Positions 54,115-64,000 of a stretch of 64,000 nucleotides of DNA are shown in pieces. Within the stretch, counting starts at the first letter, position 1; each line of letters starts with the position of its first letter. The stretch covers positions 2,294,001 through 2,358,000 of the forward strand of contig NZ_JACBZY010000001.1 in assembly GCF_013408685.1 (NCBI RefSeq), read 5' to 3'. The notes beneath the pieces were generated by a model. The model was not told the DNA's origin and did not search any database. It saw nothing but the letters and a program-made list of their open reading frames with translations. This DNA comes from Schumannella luteola. GTDB taxonomy: Bacteria; Actinomycetota; Actinomycetes; Actinomycetales; Microbacteriaceae. Made by a program: the position numbers and the translations under genes.

Positions 54115-55830
54115 ATGGTCTCCATGCGCAAGCCGGGGCTGGTGATCGCGTCGCTCGCGATCGCAGGTCTGGCGCTGGCCGGCTGCTCGGCCGGCGGCGG
54201 CAACGACGCCAGCACCTCGCCGAGTGACACCACCAAGCTCCCCAGCACGGGATGGGAGAAGGCGGACTACGACCAGGTCAAGGACGGCGGCAAGCTGACG
54301 CTGCCGATCGACACCTTCCCCGCCAACTGGCAGACCTACAACCTCGACGCGGGCACGGTCGATGACGCGCTGCTGTCGACGCTCTACCTGCCGAGCCTCA
54401 TCACGGTCAAGGAAGACGGCACCTGGGAGCCGAACAAGGACTACGTGACCTCGCTCGAGCTCGCCAGCGAGGACCCGCAGGTCGTCGACATCAAGTTCAA
54501 CCCGCAGGCCAAGTGGTCGGACGGCACGCCGCTCAGCGCCGACGACATCGCGGCGAACTGGAACGCGCTCAAGTCGCCCGACACCGACTTCGCCCCGACG
54601 TCGAGCAACGTGTGGGAGGACATCTCCAGCGTCGAGCCCGGTGCCGACCAGTCGGAGGTCAAGCTGACCTTCAAGAACAAGAACGCCGACTGGCCGTCGA
54701 TCTTCGGCCCGATCTACCCGAAGTGGGCCGTCGACACCCCTGACCACTTCAACAACCTGTGGAAGTCGCAGCCGGTCGCGGCCGACGGCACGACGATCGT
54801 GTCGGGCGGGCCGTACATCATCTCGTCGCTCGACGCGAACGCCCAGGTCGTGACCTTCACGAAGAACCCCGCCTGGTGGGGCGAGCAGCCGAAGCTCGAC
54901 ACGATCATCTTCAAGTCGGTGAGCCGCAATGGTCTCGCCCAGGCGTTCGCCAACAAGGAGATCGACGCCTTCAACCTCTACGGCTCGGCCGACAACCTGA
55001 AGACCGCCGAGGCGCGGTCGGATGCCGAGATCCAGCGCTCGCTCGGAACGACCTTCCGCCACGTGACGCTCAACGGCACCTCCGACGTCTTCAAGGACGT
55101 CAAGGTGCGTCAGGCCTTCGCGAAGTCGCTGCAGCGCGACGTGCTCGCGCAGGCGATCCTCAAGCCGGTCGGAAGCCCGGTGACGGTGCTCGGCAACCTG
55201 GTCTACCTGCCGGGTCAGAAGGGCTACGAGGATGACGCGCAGAGCGTGATCGGCTACGACGTCGACGGCGCGAAGAAGCTGCTCGAGGAGGCCGGCTGGA
55301 AGCAGGACGGCAACGTCGCGAAGAAGGACGGCAAGGCGCTCACCGTGCGTTTCGTCATCCCGTCCGAGAACCAGAACTCGGCGAACGTCGCGCAGCTGGT
55401 CAAGCAGCAGGCCGCCAAGGCCGGCTTCAAGGTCGACATCGACGTGGTCCCGTCTGACGACTTCTTCACGAAGTACGTCACGACCGAGACCCGCGACTTC
55501 GATGCGACCTACTTCGCCTGGCAGGGCACGCCGTTCCCGGTGTCGAGCGTGAAGTCGATCTACTACCCGGCCAACTCGGGCCAGAACTACCCGGGCGTGA
55601 CCGACAAGAGCCTCGGCAAGGCCTTCGACACCGCGAACGCGGAGCTGGATGCCGACAAGCGCGTCACCGAGGCGCAGAAGATCGACAAGAAGCTCGTGAA
55701 CCTCGTCACCACGGTGCCGCTGTTCCCGGAGCCCTACGCCTGGGGCGTGACGAAGGGCCTGGTCAACTACGGTCCCTCGCAGTTCGAGGTGCAGAACCCG
55801 CCGTGGACGCGCATCGGCTGGAAGAGCTGA
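54115..55830 (+). CDS. oligopeptide ABC transporter substrate-binding lipoprotein
   Basis: A 571-residue SBP_bac_5 protein. The lipobox LAGC with Cys24 follows a hydrophobic signal, then a Gly/Ser/Thr linker. The body shows KWSDGTPLSADDIAANWNAL and GGPYIISSLDANAQVVTFTKNPAWWGEQPKLDTIIFK, standard for peptide-binding members. AAAGGA is about 7 bases before the ATG (a second ATG is three codons on). It faces away from the permease-ATPase operon that it probably serves, and its own promoter lets it be made in higher amounts. Confidence 0.94.
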   Translation: MVSMRKPGLVIASLAIAGLALAGCSAGGGNDASTSPSDTTKLPSTGWEKADYDQVKDGGKLTLPIDTFPANWQTYNLDAGTVDDALLSTLYLPSLITVKEDGTWEPNKDYVTSLELASEDPQVVDIKFNPQAKWSDGTPLSADDIAANWNALKSPDTDFAPTSSNVWEDISSVEPGADQSEVKLTFKNKNADWPSIFGPIYPKWAVDTPDHFNNLWKSQPVAADGTTIVSGGPYIISSLDANAQVVTFTKNPAWWGEQPKLDTIIFKSVSRNGLAQAFANKEIDAFNLYGSADNLKTAEARSDAEIQRSLGTTFRHVTLNGTSDVFKDVKVRQAFAKSLQRDVLAQAILKPVGSPVTVLGNLVYLPGQKGYEDDAQSVIGYDVDGAKKLLEEAGWKQDGNVAKKDGKALTVRFVIPSENQNSANVAQLVKQQAAKAGFKVDIDVVPSDDFFTKYVTTETRDFDATYFAWQGTPFPVSSVKSIYYPANSGQNYPGVTDKSLGKAFDTANAELDADKRVTEAQKIDKKLVNLVTTVPLFPEPYAWGVTKGLVNYGPSQFEVQNPPWTRIGWKS

Positions 55831-55847
55831 CGCACTCGTCCTGACCG

Positions 55848-55881
55848 CGACGGCGGCATCCCCTCGGGGGTGCCGCCGTCG
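55848..55881 (+). terminator. terminator after the substrate-binding protein gene
   Basis: CGACGGCGGCATCCCC (55848-55863) pairs with GGGGGTGCCGCCGTCG (55866-55881) with one G-T pair and a very short loop, 18 bases after the stop codon. Confidence 0.75.
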
Positions 55882-55954
55882 TCGTGTCTCGGCGCCGTCG
55901 CGGCGCGCCCGCTCCCAGCAGGACGCCCGGTCGACCCCTTGTAGGCTGACCGGG

Positions 55955-57763
55955 ATGAGGTTCCCCCGCCCCGCTCTCGCCGTCGCCGCCGTGGCCGCCG
56001 CGCTCGTGCTCGCCGCGTGCACCTCCCCGGCGCCCGAGGTGCAGAAGGGCGCGTCGCTCAGCGTCAGCATCGCGACCCCGTTCACCTCGGCCAATCCGCG
56101 CACGGCGCACGGTCGCACCGCGACGAACGCCGATGTCGGCTATCTCACCTCGACGGGGTTCGGCTACTACGACCCGAGCGGGCAGCTCGTGCTCGACACC
56201 TCCTTCGGCAAGGCCGAGATCGTGTCGCAGTCCCCGTTCCGCGTGCGCTACACGCTGGCCGACCAGGTGCAGTGGAGCGACGGCACCCCGATCGACGCGA
56301 CTGACCTGCTCCTCACCTGGGCCGCCGAGTCGCAGCGTCTCGACTCGAAGGACGCGGCCGCGCAGCTCGACCCCGCGACGGGTCTGCTCAAGGCCGATGC
56401 CCCCGCCGACAGCGTGTGGTTCGGCGCCCCCGGCGGTCTGCTGCGCGACGCGGCGAAGACCCCGACCATCTCGGATGCGGGCCGCTCGATCGAGGTCGAG
56501 TACACCCATCCGGTCGCCGGCTGGCAGCTGGCGCTGGAGCCGAGTGTGCCCGCCCACGTCATCGCGAAGACGGCGCTGAAGACCTCGGGGGCCTCGGCGG
56601 GCAAGAAGGCGGTCGCCGCGGCGATCCGCGCCGGATCCGGTGCCGAGCTCGCGGCGATCGCACGGGCGTGGAACGGCGGATGGGACTTCGCGACGACGCC
56701 GAAAGACGCCGCTCTGCTCGTGTCGTCCGGTCCCTACCGCGTGAAGACCGCGGGGGAGGCGGGCGTCGAGCTCGTGCGCAACAGCGCCTACCGCGGCGAT
56801 CGCGCGGCGCGCGTGCCCACCCTGCGTCTCGACTACAGCGCCGACTCCTCGGTCACGATCGGCGCGCTCGCTCAGGGCGACCTCGATGTGGCGCGCCTGC
56901 GCATCGGCTCCGATTTCGCGGCCGTCTCGGATGTCACCTCGGCCTCGAGCGCGGTGGAGGCGTCCTCGCGCATCGACCTGGTCGAGGCGAACACCTCGTC
57001 GCCGCGCAACGGCGCGATGCTCGACAACTCCTTCCGACGTGCGTTCCTGCTCTCGATCCCGCGCCAGGAGATCGTCGATCAGCTCTTCGACGGCGTCGGC
57101 ACCGACGCCTCGCCGCTGCAGTCCTGGGTGGCGGCGCCCGGCGACGCCGACTACACGACGGCGGCCACCTCGAACGGCTCGGCGGCGTACTCGGCCGACG
57201 CGAAGAAGACCCTGCAGGACGTGCTCGACGGCGCGCGCGTCTCCGACCGTTCGGTCTGCGTGCTCTACGACTCGACGAATCCGCGTCGCACGGCGACCTT
57301 CGAGATCATCCGCGACGCCGCGGCGGAGTACGACATCTCCGTGACCGACTGCGGCACCGCCGACTGGCGCAACCGCCTCGTCGAGCCTCAGGCGTGGGAT
57401 GTCGCGCTGCTCTCCTGGGATGCCGCCAGCGCGACGCGCCCCGGTGCGGTCGAGGTGCTGCAGAGCGACGAGCTCGCGGCTTCGCCGCTGGACACCCCGG
57501 ACAGCGCGACGGCCGGTGCGCTCACGGCGCTGCAGCGGGCCACGACCGAGGCCGCGCGCACGGAGGCTCTGGCCGAGCTCGACCATGCGCTGTGGGACAA
57601 CGACCGCCTGCTCCCGCTCTACCGTCTGCCGTCCGTGATCTCGCACGGGCAGGGCGTGGGCGGCGTCAAGCCCGGCCCTTCGGCTCGGTCGGTGCTCTGG
57701 AACGCGTGGACGTGGCGCGCCGCCGCCGAGCGCCCGACCCCGAGCTCCAGCCCCTCGTCGTGA
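55955..57763 (+). CDS. LpqW-like substrate-binding-fold lipoprotein (first copy)
   Basis: A 602-residue exported lipoprotein of the SBP_bac_5 fold: signal peptide with lipobox LAAC and Cys22, then TPFTSANPRTAHGRTATNADVGYLTSTGFGYYD and VQWSDGTPIDATDLLLTWAAES. No permease or ATPase gene accompanies it. In M. tuberculosis the typA neighbour is lpqW (Rv1166), a lipoprotein of this fold that controls the balance of lipomannan/lipoarabinomannan synthesis and not transport. A similar envelope role is inferred. A TAGGCT box (55942-55947) 7 bases before the ATG makes it leaderless. Confidence 0.8.
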   Translation: MRFPRPALAVAAVAAALVLAACTSPAPEVQKGASLSVSIATPFTSANPRTAHGRTATNADVGYLTSTGFGYYDPSGQLVLDTSFGKAEIVSQSPFRVRYTLADQVQWSDGTPIDATDLLLTWAAESQRLDSKDAAAQLDPATGLLKADAPADSVWFGAPGGLLRDAAKTPTISDAGRSIEVEYTHPVAGWQLALEPSVPAHVIAKTALKTSGASAGKKAVAAAIRAGSGAELAAIARAWNGGWDFATTPKDAALLVSSGPYRVKTAGEAGVELVRNSAYRGDRAARVPTLRLDYSADSSVTIGALAQGDLDVARLRIGSDFAAVSDVTSASSAVEASSRIDLVEANTSSPRNGAMLDNSFRRAFLLSIPRQEIVDQLFDGVGTDASPLQSWVAAPGDADYTTAATSNGSAAYSADAKKTLQDVLDGARVSDRSVCVLYDSTNPRRTATFEIIRDAAAEYDISVTDCGTADWRNRLVEPQAWDVALLSWDAASATRPGAVEVLQSDELAASPLDTPDSATAGALTALQRATTEAARTEALAELDHALWDNDRLLPLYRLPSVISHGQGVGGVKPGPSARSVLWNAWTWRAAAERPTPSSSPSS

Positions 57764-59580
57764 GCCGTCGCATCCGCGCCGCCGTGCTGGCGGCGGTCGC
57801 CGTCGCGCTCGCGCTGAGCGCGTGCACGGGCCCGCAGCCTCACCTGGTCGACGGCAGCGTCGTGCGGGTGGCCGTCGACCAGCCGCTCGACGGTCTGAAC
57901 CCGCGCACCTCGGCCGCGCGGGCCAACAGCGTCGACGGCGCGGTCGCCCAGCTGACCCAATCGGGCTTCGGCTGGTGGGGCGATGACGGCGCGTGGGTCG
58001 CCGACCCCGGCTTCGGCTCGGTCGACGTCGTCGCGCAGGATCCGTTCACCGTGCGCTGGCGGGTGGCGAGCGGGGTGACCTGGTCCGACGGCGTGCCGGT
58101 GGATGCCGCCGACCTGCTGCTGGCGTGGGCGGCGGACTCCGGCCGGCTGACTACGCCGGGTCTCGCCGTCGACGACTACGTCGATCCCGACACGGGGGAG
58201 CTGACCGGGCTCCCCGATTCGGCGGTCTACTTCGACGGCGCCCGCACGAGCGGCCTCGAGCACAGCGTGGGCCTGCCCGTCGTCGGCGACGACGGGCGCT
58301 CGATCACGGTGACCTTCGATCGCCGCGTCGGCAATCTCCCGGCGCTGATCGCCCCGGTCGTGCCGGCGCACATCGCGGCCGAGCTCGCGGTCGGATCACG
58401 GCACCAGAGCGATGGCGCCGCGGCGAAGAAGGCGGTCATCGACGCGGTGCGCCGGGGCCCCTCGGTCTCGCTGGCGGCGCTCGCCCGCACCTGGAACTCC
58501 GCCTGGACGCTCGCGCCCGGCGCGAGCCTCCCCGAGAAGCGGCTGCGCGTCGGCTCCGGCCCCTATGAGCTCGTCGCCCGGGAAACGGACGGCTCGGCGA
58601 CCCTGCGGGCGCGCGCCGACTACCGCGGCACGCGTCAGCCCGGCGTCGACGAGCTGAGACTGCGGGTGCTCACCGATCCGCTCAGCGCCGTGAAGGCGTT
58701 CCGCGACGGCGAGGTGGATGTCGCGACGCCCGAGCCGAGCGCCGACGTCGCGTCGCTGCTGCGCGACGACCGCGATCTCGAACCGAGCTACGGCTCGCGC
58801 GCCCGGGTCGAGCACCTCGAGCTCAGGCAGAGCGGATCCCGTTCGGGCGTGTTCGCCGACGAGAAGGTGCGTCGCGCCTTTCTCGCGTCGATTCCGCGCG
58901 GCGCGATCGTCGAGGCGATGGCCGGTCGCGTCGATCCGGATGCCGAGCCGCTGTCGTCATTCGTGTTCCGACCCGGAGCGCCCGGGCTGGCCACGGGGGA
59001 GAAGGAGACCGGGCTCGCCTCCCGCACGAAGGCCGACATCCCGGCGGCGCGTCGCCTGCTCGCCCAGGCGGACGTGGACGACCCGGCAGTCTGCATCCTG
59101 TTCGACCCGGATCGCGCGACGCGGCGTGCGGCGTTCGAGCTGATCCGCGACTCCGCCGAGAAGGCCGGCTTCGTCGTGCAGGACTGCTCGTCGAGCGACT
59201 GGTCGTCGCAGCTCGGCGCTGAGGGCGCCTACGACGCGGCGCTGTTCGCCTGGGACACGTCCGACCTGCCTCCCGAGGACCTGGCGCAGCCCTTCCTCAC
59301 CGGCTCGGTGGCCAACTTCACCGGCTACTCCGACGCGGAGACCGATCGCCTGATCGCCCGGATCGACGCCGAGACCGACGCCGGCGCGCGCGACCGGCTG
59401 CTCGCCCAGCTCGACGGCCGCATCGCCGCCGACGCCTGGGGACTGCCCTTCGCCGCGTCGCCGACGATCACCCTCGTCGGCGACGGTCTCGCCGATGTGA
59501 CGGCCTCCCCGATGGCGGGCGGGGCACTCGCCGGAGCCTGGGCCTGGCGGCCGACGGCGTCATCCTCGTCCACCGGGTAG
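57760..59580 (+). CDS. LpqW-like substrate-binding-fold lipoprotein (second copy)
   Basis: A 606-residue paralogue of the preceding gene, with which it overlaps by four bases (GTGA). Signal peptide with lipobox LSAC and Cys22. Parallel segments include LDGLNPRTSAARANSVDGAVAQLTQSGFGWWGDD and VTWSDGVPVDAADLLLAWAADSGRL, so the pair arose by tandem duplication. The C-terminal parts differ more than the N-terminal ones. Its TAG stop is part of the likely typA -10 box. Like its partner it has no transport subunits nearby. Confidence 0.8.
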   Translation: MSRRIRAAVLAAVAVALALSACTGPQPHLVDGSVVRVAVDQPLDGLNPRTSAARANSVDGAVAQLTQSGFGWWGDDGAWVADPGFGSVDVVAQDPFTVRWRVASGVTWSDGVPVDAADLLLAWAADSGRLTTPGLAVDDYVDPDTGELTGLPDSAVYFDGARTSGLEHSVGLPVVGDDGRSITVTFDRRVGNLPALIAPVVPAHIAAELAVGSRHQSDGAAAKKAVIDAVRRGPSVSLAALARTWNSAWTLAPGASLPEKRLRVGSGPYELVARETDGSATLRARADYRGTRQPGVDELRLRVLTDPLSAVKAFRDGEVDVATPEPSADVASLLRDDRDLEPSYGSRARVEHLELRQSGSRSGVFADEKVRRAFLASIPRGAIVEAMAGRVDPDAEPLSSFVFRPGAPGLATGEKETGLASRTKADIPAARRLLAQADVDDPAVCILFDPDRATRRAAFELIRDSAEKAGFVVQDCSSSDWSSQLGAEGAYDAALFAWDTSDLPPEDLAQPFLTGSVANFTGYSDAETDRLIARIDAETDAGARDRLLAQLDGRIAADAWGLPFAASPTITLVGDGLADVTASPMAGGALAGAWAWRPTASSSSTG

Positions 59581-59583
59581 ACT
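59578..59583 (+). promoter_or_regulatory. typA -10 box formed across the upstream stop codon
   Basis: TAGACT begins with the TAG stop of the second LpqW-like gene. Transcription would start near 59590, leaving a leader of about 80 bases before typA. Confidence 0.45.
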
Positions 59584-59668
59584 GCCACGAGGTCCCGGGC
59601 ATCTCGCCCGCCGGCGAGGTCCGATGTCGACCCGCCGCCTCTCTCCACTGCATCCGAGGAATCCCGTC

Positions 59669-61588
<1,920 letters not shown>

Positions 61589-61611
61589 CCCGGTCCTACC
61601 GACCCCACATG

Positions 61612-61659
61612 GATGAGGGCGAGCGCCCCGGCTCCGGCCGGTCAGTGCTCGCCCTCATC
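61612..61659 (+). terminator. terminator after typA
   Basis: GATGAGGGCGAGC (61612-61624) and GCTCGCCCTCATC (61647-61659) form a perfect 13-bp stem with a 22-base loop, followed by TCGTGGTCAGTTCTCGTT. Confidence 0.8.
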
Positions 61660-61680
61660 TCGTGGTCAGTTCTCGTTCAC

Positions 61681-61686
61681 TAGACT
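61681..61686 (+). promoter_or_regulatory. -10 box of the small lipoprotein gene
   Basis: TAGACT, about 40 bases before the ATG. CTGGAG near 61712 is the probable ribosome binding site in the leader. Confidence 0.5.
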
Positions 61687-61726
61687 CGTGCGGGTTCCCC
61701 GCCCCATCCCTCCTGGAGCTCCCTCG

Positions 61727-62212
61727 ATGCGCCGACTCTCTCGTCGTCTGGCCGTGGTCGCTCTGTCCTCGGCGATCGCGATCGGCGTGCCGCTGGCTCT
61801 GAGCGGATGCGCGATCGTGCAGAACGCGGTCGAGGGCGCCTCGGGCGACAAGGTCGACATCGGCGGCGAGAGCCTGCCGAAGTCGTTCCCCTCGAACGAC
61901 GTGCCCCTCGTCGACGGCGATGTCGTCTACGGTGCCGGGATCGTCGAGGGATCGAACAAGTCGTGGTCGGTCACGAAGAAGGTGGCCGACGCCTCCGCCT
62001 TCGACGCGATCTCGGCGCAGCTGGTCGCGGCGGGCTTCTCGGCATCCTCGACTCCGGGTGCGGACGCCGATGGGCGATCGGGCACCTTCGCCAAGGCCCC
62101 GTACTCGGTGATCCTGCTGGTCACGCAGGACAAGGAGCTCGGCTGGATCGCCGACTACGCGGTGTCGCAGGCCGCCGACACGCCCTCTCCCTCGGCATCG
62201 CCCGCCGGCTGA
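61727..62212 (+). CDS. small hypothetical lipoprotein
   Basis: A 161-residue exported protein. The basic start MRRLSRRLA, a hydrophobic core and the lipobox LSGC (Cys28) mark a lipoprotein. The mature part has KSFPSNDVPLVDGDVVYGAGIVEGSNKSWSVTKKV, a pattern I associate with small actinobacterial lipoproteins of unknown function. It ends with a Ser/Pro tail. It has its own promoter and converges on efeB, with only 10 bases between the stops. Confidence 0.78.
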   Translation: MRRLSRRLAVVALSSAIAIGVPLALSGCAIVQNAVEGASGDKVDIGGESLPKSFPSNDVPLVDGDVVYGAGIVEGSNKSWSVTKKVADASAFDAISAQLVAAGFSASSTPGADADGRSGTFAKAPYSVILLVTQDKELGWIADYAVSQAADTPSPSASPAG

Positions 62213-62222
62213 CGCGCCCGCG

Positions 62223-63497
62223 CTAGCGGAAGAGCTCGCGCCCGATCCACGAGCCCTTCGCCACCCCGCGCGGGATCGCGAAGACCGCCGAGCCGACGTG
62301 CTTGAGGTACTCGTTGAGGGCATCGCTCGCGAGGCTGCGCTGCACCGTGACGAAGCGCGCCGGGCTCGACTGGTACGACAGGAAGAACAGGCCCGCATCC
62401 AGCCGCCCCAGGCTGTCGTTGCCGTCGACGTAGTTGTAGCCGCGCCGCAGCAGGCGGACGCCGTCGTTGACATCGGGGTGGGCGAGGCGCACGTGAGCAT
62501 CGCGGTCGATGAGCGGGGCCTCGGTCGCTCCGGTCTTGCTGAAGTCGGGTTCGCTGAACTCGGTGCCGCCGCTGAGAGGCGCGCCCTCGCCCTTGGTGCG
62601 GCCGATCACCCGCTCCTGCTCTTCGAGGCGGGTGCGATCCCACGACTCGATGACCATGCGGATCTTGCGGGCGACGAGGTAGCTGCCGCCGACCATCCAG
62701 TCGGGGCCCTGCTTCGAGCCGACCCAGACCTGCTCGGCGAGGGCGCTCTGCTCTTCGGCCTTGACGTTCGCGGTGCCGTCCTTGAAGCCGAACAGGTTGC
62801 GCGGCGTCGCCTGGCTCGTCGACGTCGACGAGGTGCGGCCGAAGCCGAGCTGAGACCAGCGCAGTGAGGCGGTGCCGAAGGCGATGCGACTGAGGTTGCG
62901 GATGGCGTGCACGGCGACCTGCGGGTCGTCGGCGCAGGCCTGGATGCAGAGGTCGCCGCCGGTGAGCTGCTCGATGAGCGCGTCACCGCGGAAGCGCGGG
63001 AGCGCCTCGAGCTCGGACGGGCGGCGGTCGGCGAGGCCGAAGCGGTCGTCGCCGTCGGCGGTCTCGAAGAGGGTGGGCCCGAATCCGAAGGTGAGCGTCA
63101 GAGCGCTGGCCGGGAGACCGAGCGCCTCGCCGGTGTCGTCCGGGGGAGCGAGCGGGGATCCGTCGGCGCCGCCGCCGACCTCCTCGCCGGCGGTCATCCG
63201 CGCGGCGGCGGCCGTCCAGTCCTTCAGCAGCTGGATGAGATCGTCGCGTGAGGCGCCGGAGTCGAGATCGAAGACGGCGAAGTGCAGGCGGTCCTGCGCC
63301 GGGGTGCTGATGCCGGCCTGGTGCTCCCCGTGGAAGGGATGCACGGTGCCGACGCCGTTCTCGGCGGCCGCGCCGGCGATGTTCGCGGCGATGACCGCGC
63401 CGCCGGCTCCGCCGAGTGCGAGTCCGGCCGCGCCCGCGCCGGCGAGGCCGATCAGGCCTCGCCGCGACAGGGAGCGGCCGGACTCGTCGGAGGTCAC
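62223..63497 (-). CDS. efeB: Dyp-type peroxidase EfeB (deferrochelatase)
   Basis: A 424-residue heme peroxidase of the EfeB subgroup. It has a twin-arginine signal (SRRGLIGLAGAGAAGLALGG near residues 11-30), so it is exported folded. The DyP motif GFKDG is at 237-241, and the proximal-heme segment is RDAHVRLAHPDVND. In EfeUOB systems EfeB promotes iron uptake, possibly by acting on heme or ferrous iron. Its GTG overlaps the efeO stop (GTGA), so the two are co-translated. The permease gene efeU would lie beyond the window edge. Confidence 0.94.
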   Translation of the reverse strand: MTSDESGRSLSRRGLIGLAGAGAAGLALGGAGGAVIAANIAGAAAENGVGTVHPFHGEHQAGISTPAQDRLHFAVFDLDSGASRDDLIQLLKDWTAAAARMTAGEEVGGGADGSPLAPPDDTGEALGLPASALTLTFGFGPTLFETADGDDRFGLADRRPSELEALPRFRGDALIEQLTGGDLCIQACADDPQVAVHAIRNLSRIAFGTASLRWSQLGFGRTSSTSTSQATPRNLFGFKDGTANVKAEEQSALAEQVWVGSKQGPDWMVGGSYLVARKIRMVIESWDRTRLEEQERVIGRTKGEGAPLSGGTEFSEPDFSKTGATEAPLIDRDAHVRLAHPDVNDGVRLLRRGYNYVDGNDSLGRLDAGLFFLSYQSSPARFVTVQRSLASDALNEYLKHVGSAVFAIPRGVAKGSWIGRELFR

Positions 63498-64000
63498 GCC
63501 TTCTTCACGCCCAGCACGGTGTGGGTCAGCTGCGAGAGCGGCTTTCCGAGGGCGTTCACGGCGTCCGAGAGCTCCTTGCGCTGCGAGTCGGTGACCTCAT
63601 CGTAGGGCGTGAATCCCGCCTCGATGCTGCCGTACTTCGCGAGCTCGGTCTCGAGGTCGGTGAAGCGGGCGTCGATCGTCTTCACGAGCTTCGCGCCGTC
63701 GGATCCCTTGTTCTTGGCGATGTCGCGCACGATCCCGTAGGCGACCTGGGCGCCCTCGACGTTGGCGGCGAAGTCGGTGAGGTCGGTGTGCGACCACCAG
63801 TCCTCCTCGCCCTCGATCTTGCCGGTCGCGACCTCGTCGAGCAGGCCGATGGCGCCGTTCGAGATGTCGGCGATTCCGACGGTGAAGTCCTTCGCGCCCA
63901 CGAGCTTCGAGAGCTGGTCGACGTCGGCCACGAGGCCGTCGGCGTAGGTCGCGCGCTCGGCCGGGGTGGATGCGGTCCAGTCGGTCAGCGCGTCGGTGCC
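63494..64000 (-). CDS. efeO: iron uptake protein EfeO, C-terminal part
   Basis: The frame is open to the window edge, so only the last 168 residues are seen; the N-terminal cupredoxin part and signal peptide are missing. The visible part is the M75/imelysin-like domain: ATYADGLVADVDQLSKLVGAKDFTVGIADISNGAIGLLDEVATGKIEGEE and WWSHTDLTDFAANVEGAQVAYGIVRDI. EfeO is a periplasmic or surface iron-binding component delivering iron to EfeU. It overlaps efeB by four bases. Confidence 0.93.
   Translation of the reverse strand, partial: GTDALTDWTASTPAERATYADGLVADVDQLSKLVGAKDFTVGIADISNGAIGLLDEVATGKIEGEEDWWSHTDLTDFAANVEGAQVAYGIVRDIAKNKGSDGAKLVKTIDARFTDLETELAKYGSIEAGFTPYDEVTDSQRKELSDAVNALGKPLSQLTHTVLGVKKA

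Noticed and set aside
43634-55830. Duplicated peptide importers as a mobile island
   Set aside because: Composition matches the rest of the window and there are no integrase, transposase, tRNA or flanking repeats. The two systems differ widely in sequence.

Overview
The window is a continuous piece of a very GC-rich actinobacterial chromosome. It most resembles the family Microbacteriaceae. The evidence is the near-exclusive G/C third codon positions, many GTG starts, 4-base ATGA/GTGA gene overlaps, promoters with a TAGNNT-type -10 box lying 6-8 bases before the start codon, small families such as DUF4245 and DUF6264, and frequent GGATGC. The gene order phoH, fumC, DUF4245, xseB, xseA, ispH, glpX, ychF matches the Rv1095-Rv1112 block of Mycobacterium tuberculosis, and lpqW-typA matches Rv1166-Rv1165. 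I see no tRNA, rRNA, CRISPR array, insertion sequence or prophage gene.

Layout. 0.3-10.8 kb is a conserved housekeeping block: PhoH-type PIN-ATPase, a DUF1905 protein, a type IV prepilin-peptidase-like protein and an MFS exporter, then the minus-strand operon xseA-xseB-DUF4245-carbonic anhydrase-fumC, and divergent ispH with a DUF6264 protein. 10.9-13.4 kb holds a NarX/DegS-like sensor kinase translationally joined to a membrane partner with no ATPase; no response regulator is near. 13.5-19.6 kb has fbaA facing away from a four-gene operon: a SAF-domain oxidoreductase of the DRL/DXR-II type, a FadR-family regulator, an MHS-family symporter and a DUF1537 four-carbon acid-sugar kinase. Two matching FadR-type operators lie in it. 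I read it as import and catabolism of an unidentified acid sugar, and it is the best candidate here for an undescribed pathway.

19.6-29.7 kb: glpX; a TetR regulator with a 20-bp palindrome that leads a two-subunit ABC exporter with one degenerate ATP site; rmuC with a DEDDh exonuclease; a methyltransferase; ychF. 29.7-37.5 kb is a looser set of small hypotheticals, a DHFR-like reductase, a Nudix hydrolase, a DUF418-like membrane protein, and an aldo/keto reductase divergent from its likely TetR repressor, with two operators between them. 37.5-42.5 kb is gcvT-gcvH-gcvP behind a tandem glycine riboswitch. Its 3' end runs into an 89-bp tandem repeat that includes the gcvP stop region.

42.5-64 kb: a CPBP protease-like protein, then two complete oligopeptide ABC importers arranged tail to tail (SBP-permease-permease-ATPase forward; ATPase-permease-permease reverse, with a divergent SBP), sharing a GTTTCCCC motif in their promoter regions. 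Two tandem LpqW-like lipoproteins with no permease precede typA. A small lipoprotein and the efeB and (partial) efeO genes of an EfeUOB-type iron uptake system end the window. All calls come from reading the sequence; no database search was run.
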